Shown here piece by piece: positions 61,948 to 64,000 of a stretch of 64,000 nucleotides of DNA. This DNA is from BOG-908 sp964242115. Its GTDB lineage: Bacteria; Pseudomonadota; Alphaproteobacteria; Acetobacterales; Acetobacteraceae. The stretch is taken from NCBI GenBank assembly GCA_964242115.1, contig CAXSZX010000005.1, forward strand, positions 124,001 through 188,000. The letters run 5' to 3'. The first letter of the stretch is position 1. The number at the start of each line of letters is the position of its first letter. Under the pieces are notes generated by a model. It saw only the letters and a list, made by a program, of their open reading frames with translations. It had not been told where the DNA came from and ran no database searches. The translations under genes and the position numbers were made by a program.

Positions 61948-63375
61948 ATGATCCGCTCCGCAGGCCTGCGCTTCGCCGTCATCTTCGGCATCGTCTTCGC
62001 GCTGTCCGCGTTGGCGCTGGTGTTCTTCCTTTGGCTCTCCACCGCGAACCTTCTGGACCGCCAGGTGGAAGCTGCCATCAACGCCGACGCGCAAGGCCTG
62101 GTGGAGCGGTGGTCGGAAGGCGGCATCCCGGCGCTGCTGCTCACTATCCAGGAGCGGCTGGGCGAGAACGTGGACGACGACGCGATCTACGAGGTGACCG
62201 ACCCGGCGCAGCAATGGGTGGCCGGCAACCTGGGAAGCTGGCCGGCCAGCGTGCTGAACCCCGGCGTGTTCTACGAGCTGCAGGTCACCCGCGCGGGTGC
62301 CAAAAGCTTGGCCGACGTGCGTCGCTACGACCTGCCCGGCGGCTTTCGGCTGCTGGTGGGGCGCGACGTGCGCGGCCGGGTGGAGCTGCGGCGGCTGCTG
62401 ACCAACGCGCTGTTCTCCAGCATGCTGGTGATCGCCGCACTGGGGGCGGTGGGCGCGTTCGTCATCCGCAAGCTGTTCCGGCGCATGGTCGCCGAGGTGT
62501 CTGCCACCGCGGACGCGATCGCCGGCGGCGACCTCACTCCCCGGGTGCGGCGGTCCGGCCGCGGCGACGAGTTCGACCGGCTGGCCGAATCGATCAACAC
62601 CATGCTGGAGCGCATCGCCAAGCTGATGGACGGCGTGCGCCAGGTGAGCAACGCCATCGCGCACGACCTACGCACGCCGATCACCCGGGCGCGGGCGAGG
62701 CTGGAGGACGCGGCGCTGCACGCGGGCAGCGAGAGCGAGCTGCGCACCGGGGTGGAACGCGCGGTGGCCGACCTCGACAACGTCACGGCCGTGTTCCACG
62801 CGCTGATGCGCATCGCCGAGATCGAGGTGGGCGCGCGGCGCTCGGCCTTTGCCGAGGTGGACCTGGGACCGATGCTGGCGGATCTGGCCGAGCTTTACGG
62901 CGCGGTGGCCGAGGAGCACGGGCTGGCCCTGCGCCTCGCGGTGCCGGACACGCTGACCATCCTGGGCGACCGTGACATGCTGCAGCAGGCAGTGGCCAAC
63001 CTGCTGGACAACGCGATCAAGTTCTCGCCCGACGGCGGGGTGATCCGGCTGCAGGCGTCGCGCGCGGACCGGCAGGTGCGCATCAGCGTGGCCGACGAGG
63101 GCCCGGGCATCCCCGAGGCGGACCGGCCGCGCGCCACCGAGCGGTTCTTCCGCGGCGAGACCGCGCGCAGCACGCCAGGCTCCGGGCTGGGCCTGGCCTT
63201 GGTGCAGGCGGTGGCGATGCTGCACGAGGGCAACCTGCTGCTGGACGACGCAAGGCCGGGGCTGCTGGCGACTATCGCCGTGCCGGCAATGTTGCATGTC
63301 GGCCACATGAACGTCCCTTCATCCGTGCCCCACGTGGCGGAGAGCGGAACGGTGGCATCACCCGCCTATAGATGA
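61948..63375 (+). CDS. Sensor histidine kinase
   Basis: 475 residues, inner membrane. Two transmembrane segments (about 8-32 and 152-175) flank a periplasmic sensor of roughly 115 residues. A HAMP domain follows (about 178-230), then the H-box AHDLRTPI with phosphoacceptor H239, and an ATPase domain with NLLDNAIKFS, DEGPGIP and GSGLGLAL. ATG 61948 has GGTGAGG upstream. Likely phosphorylates the OmpR-type regulator at 60305. The stop overlaps the next gene as ATGA. Confidence 0.94.
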   Translation: MIRSAGLRFAVIFGIVFALSALALVFFLWLSTANLLDRQVEAAINADAQGLVERWSEGGIPALLLTIQERLGENVDDDAIYEVTDPAQQWVAGNLGSWPASVLNPGVFYELQVTRAGAKSLADVRRYDLPGGFRLLVGRDVRGRVELRRLLTNALFSSMLVIAALGAVGAFVIRKLFRRMVAEVSATADAIAGGDLTPRVRRSGRGDEFDRLAESINTMLERIAKLMDGVRQVSNAIAHDLRTPITRARARLEDAALHAGSESELRTGVERAVADLDNVTAVFHALMRIAEIEVGARRSAFAEVDLGPMLADLAELYGAVAEEHGLALRLAVPDTLTILGDRDMLQQAVANLLDNAIKFSPDGGVIRLQASRADRQVRISVADEGPGIPEADRPRATERFFRGETARSTPGSGLGLALVQAVAMLHEGNLLLDDARPGLLATIAVPAMLHVGHMNVPSSVPHVAESGTVASPAYR

Positions 63376-63647
63376 CGATGTGCCGGGCCACTCCGCTGCT
63401 GATGCTGCTCGCCGCATCGCCGTGCTTCGCTGCCGATCCGCCCAGCTTCGCGCTGACGAGCGACACGGCGCCGTATTGCGCGCAGTTGGCCAAACAGGTG
63501 GCGGACCGGCACAGCACGTCGCTGGACGTGCAACGGCTGCTCGCTGAGGGGCGGGACATGTGCGACCGGGGGCAGGTACGCGGGGGAATACGTCGGCTGC
63601 GGCGCGCTTTGGTTATCCTGCATCATCGGGAGCCGGTGACGCAGTGA
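63372..63647 (+). CDS. Small exported protein, 91 aa
   Basis: Signal peptide MTMCRATPLLMLLAASPCFA, cleavage before ADPP. The mature 71 residues include two cysteines (PYCAQLAKQV, DMCDRGQVRGG) spaced as in small periplasmic helical proteins that may form a disulfide. The start overlaps the kinase stop by 4 bp, so it is co-translated and may belong to the signalling unit. Function unknown. A family 1 element begins at its stop. Confidence 0.75.
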   Translation: MTMCRATPLLMLLAASPCFAADPPSFALTSDTAPYCAQLAKQVADRHSTSLDVQRLLAEGRDMCDRGQVRGGIRRLRRALVILHHREPVTQ

Positions 63648-63756
63648 AGCAAGGCCTTCTTTTTTAAAAAAAAGAAGCAAAAAACTTTTGTCTCTGCGCG
63701 GGTGCCGACTCTTCGATTTGTCCTGTCGCCTAACATACGTTGCAGCAGGCGAAGAA
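63645..63756. repeat. Family 1 element, left half, orientation A, variant centre
   Basis: CTTCTTTTTTAAAAAAAAGAAG hairpin with a fully paired tract, then a centre containing GCCGACTCTTCGATTTG, similar to the variant centre at 44455. Confidence 0.85.
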
Positions 63757-64000
63757 ATGAACGTCCTTTCTGGCAGCTAGCGGAACCAAAAACTTTTATT
63801 TCGTGCTTGCACGCTGCAGAAGGCTCCGCGACAGCCGAACCAAAAGTTTTTTGCTGCTTTTTTCAAAGAAGCAGGCCTTGCTTGCTTCTTCGGCACACAG
63901 AACCGAACTTCGGGCTTTTTCTTTTCAAAAAGAAAGAAGCTTCCTTGCCATACCCCAGACGTCCCGCCGTTCGTCGCGACGCAGATAGAACGCAGCTGCG
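63648..64000. other. Right edge of window
   Basis: Two family 1 elements and a further fragment (about 63908-63946, CTTTTTCTTTTCAAAAAGAAAG). No gene start or tRNA is visible before the window ends. Confidence 0.55.
63781..63889. repeat. Family 1 element, right part, orientation B
   Basis: GGAACCAAAAACTTTT, centre GCTCCGCGACAGCCG, right CTGCTTTTTTCAAAGAAGCAG and GGCCTTGC. The left hairpin is lost. Confidence 0.82.

Overview
The window is GC-rich proteobacterial chromosome, most likely from an alphaproteobacterium of the family Acetobacteraceae. That placement is inference. It rests on a fused transaldolase/glucose-6-phosphate isomerase, a one-piece pentose-phosphate/gluconate operon, a Ros/MucR regulator, PspB, and GC-rich hairpin repeats of a kind often seen in that family. 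No phage, plasmid, CRISPR array, transposase or integrase is visible.

Layout. 1-2105: DHA2-type drug exporter (runs off the left edge) and a DUF1275 membrane protein. 2246-13675: minus-strand carbohydrate operon, in transcription order tkt, tal-pgi, gnd, zwf, two HAD phosphatases, pgl, rpiA, gntK. Together these cover oxidative and non-oxidative pentose phosphate steps plus gluconate entry. 13979-21545: radical SAM protein, metallo-hydrolase, three SDR oxidoreductases, ferredoxin and flavin reductase. 21708-26170: very large multidomain glycosyltransferase and an FkbM methyltransferase. 26516-32596: DUF482 protein, divergent mntR/mntH with a candidate operator, a membrane protein, carotenoid oxygenase and TetR regulator with a perfect palindrome. 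32813-36384: nadE, small protein, gltX. 37254-41490: secreted unknown protein, membrane acyltransferase, pspB and a Toastrack-like protein with a PspC-like tail. 41619-49904: divergent Nramp homologue, cysS, trmJ-like methyltransferase, three small exported proteins, tRNA-Val, thiolase, MucR regulator. 50962-58620: Sua5-type tRNA enzyme, cysQ, two tandem leucyl aminopeptidases, holC, Tim44-like protein, ygfZ. 58916-63647: HtrA-type protease and a two-component system split by a small gene.

The dominant feature is not a gene. About 40 copies or fragments of one AT-rich inverted-repeat element (called family 1 here) sit in most gene-free gaps. They often fill the gap exactly, between co-directional, convergent and divergent genes alike. 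A full copy is roughly 130-150 bp. Each end carries a T-tract/A-tract hairpin (a stem such as GGTTCTTTTTT closing on AAAAAAAGAACC). Between the ends lies a GC-rich centre, usually containing CTGTCGCGGA or its complement. The two ends differ: one reads AAGGCC then TTC or TGC, the other AAGCGGTTC. This gives the element a direction, called A (GGCC end on the left) or B below. Stem bases change in matched pairs between copies, which points to selection on the hairpin. A second, GC-rich hairpin family (family 2) also shows matched stem changes and forms a large nested inverted repeat at 52731-52905.

Several real genes start immediately beside, or within, a family 1 element. Open frames running through the elements give spurious N-terminal extensions rich in K, F and Q, so starts here were chosen by family alignment and ribosome-binding sites rather than by the longest frame.
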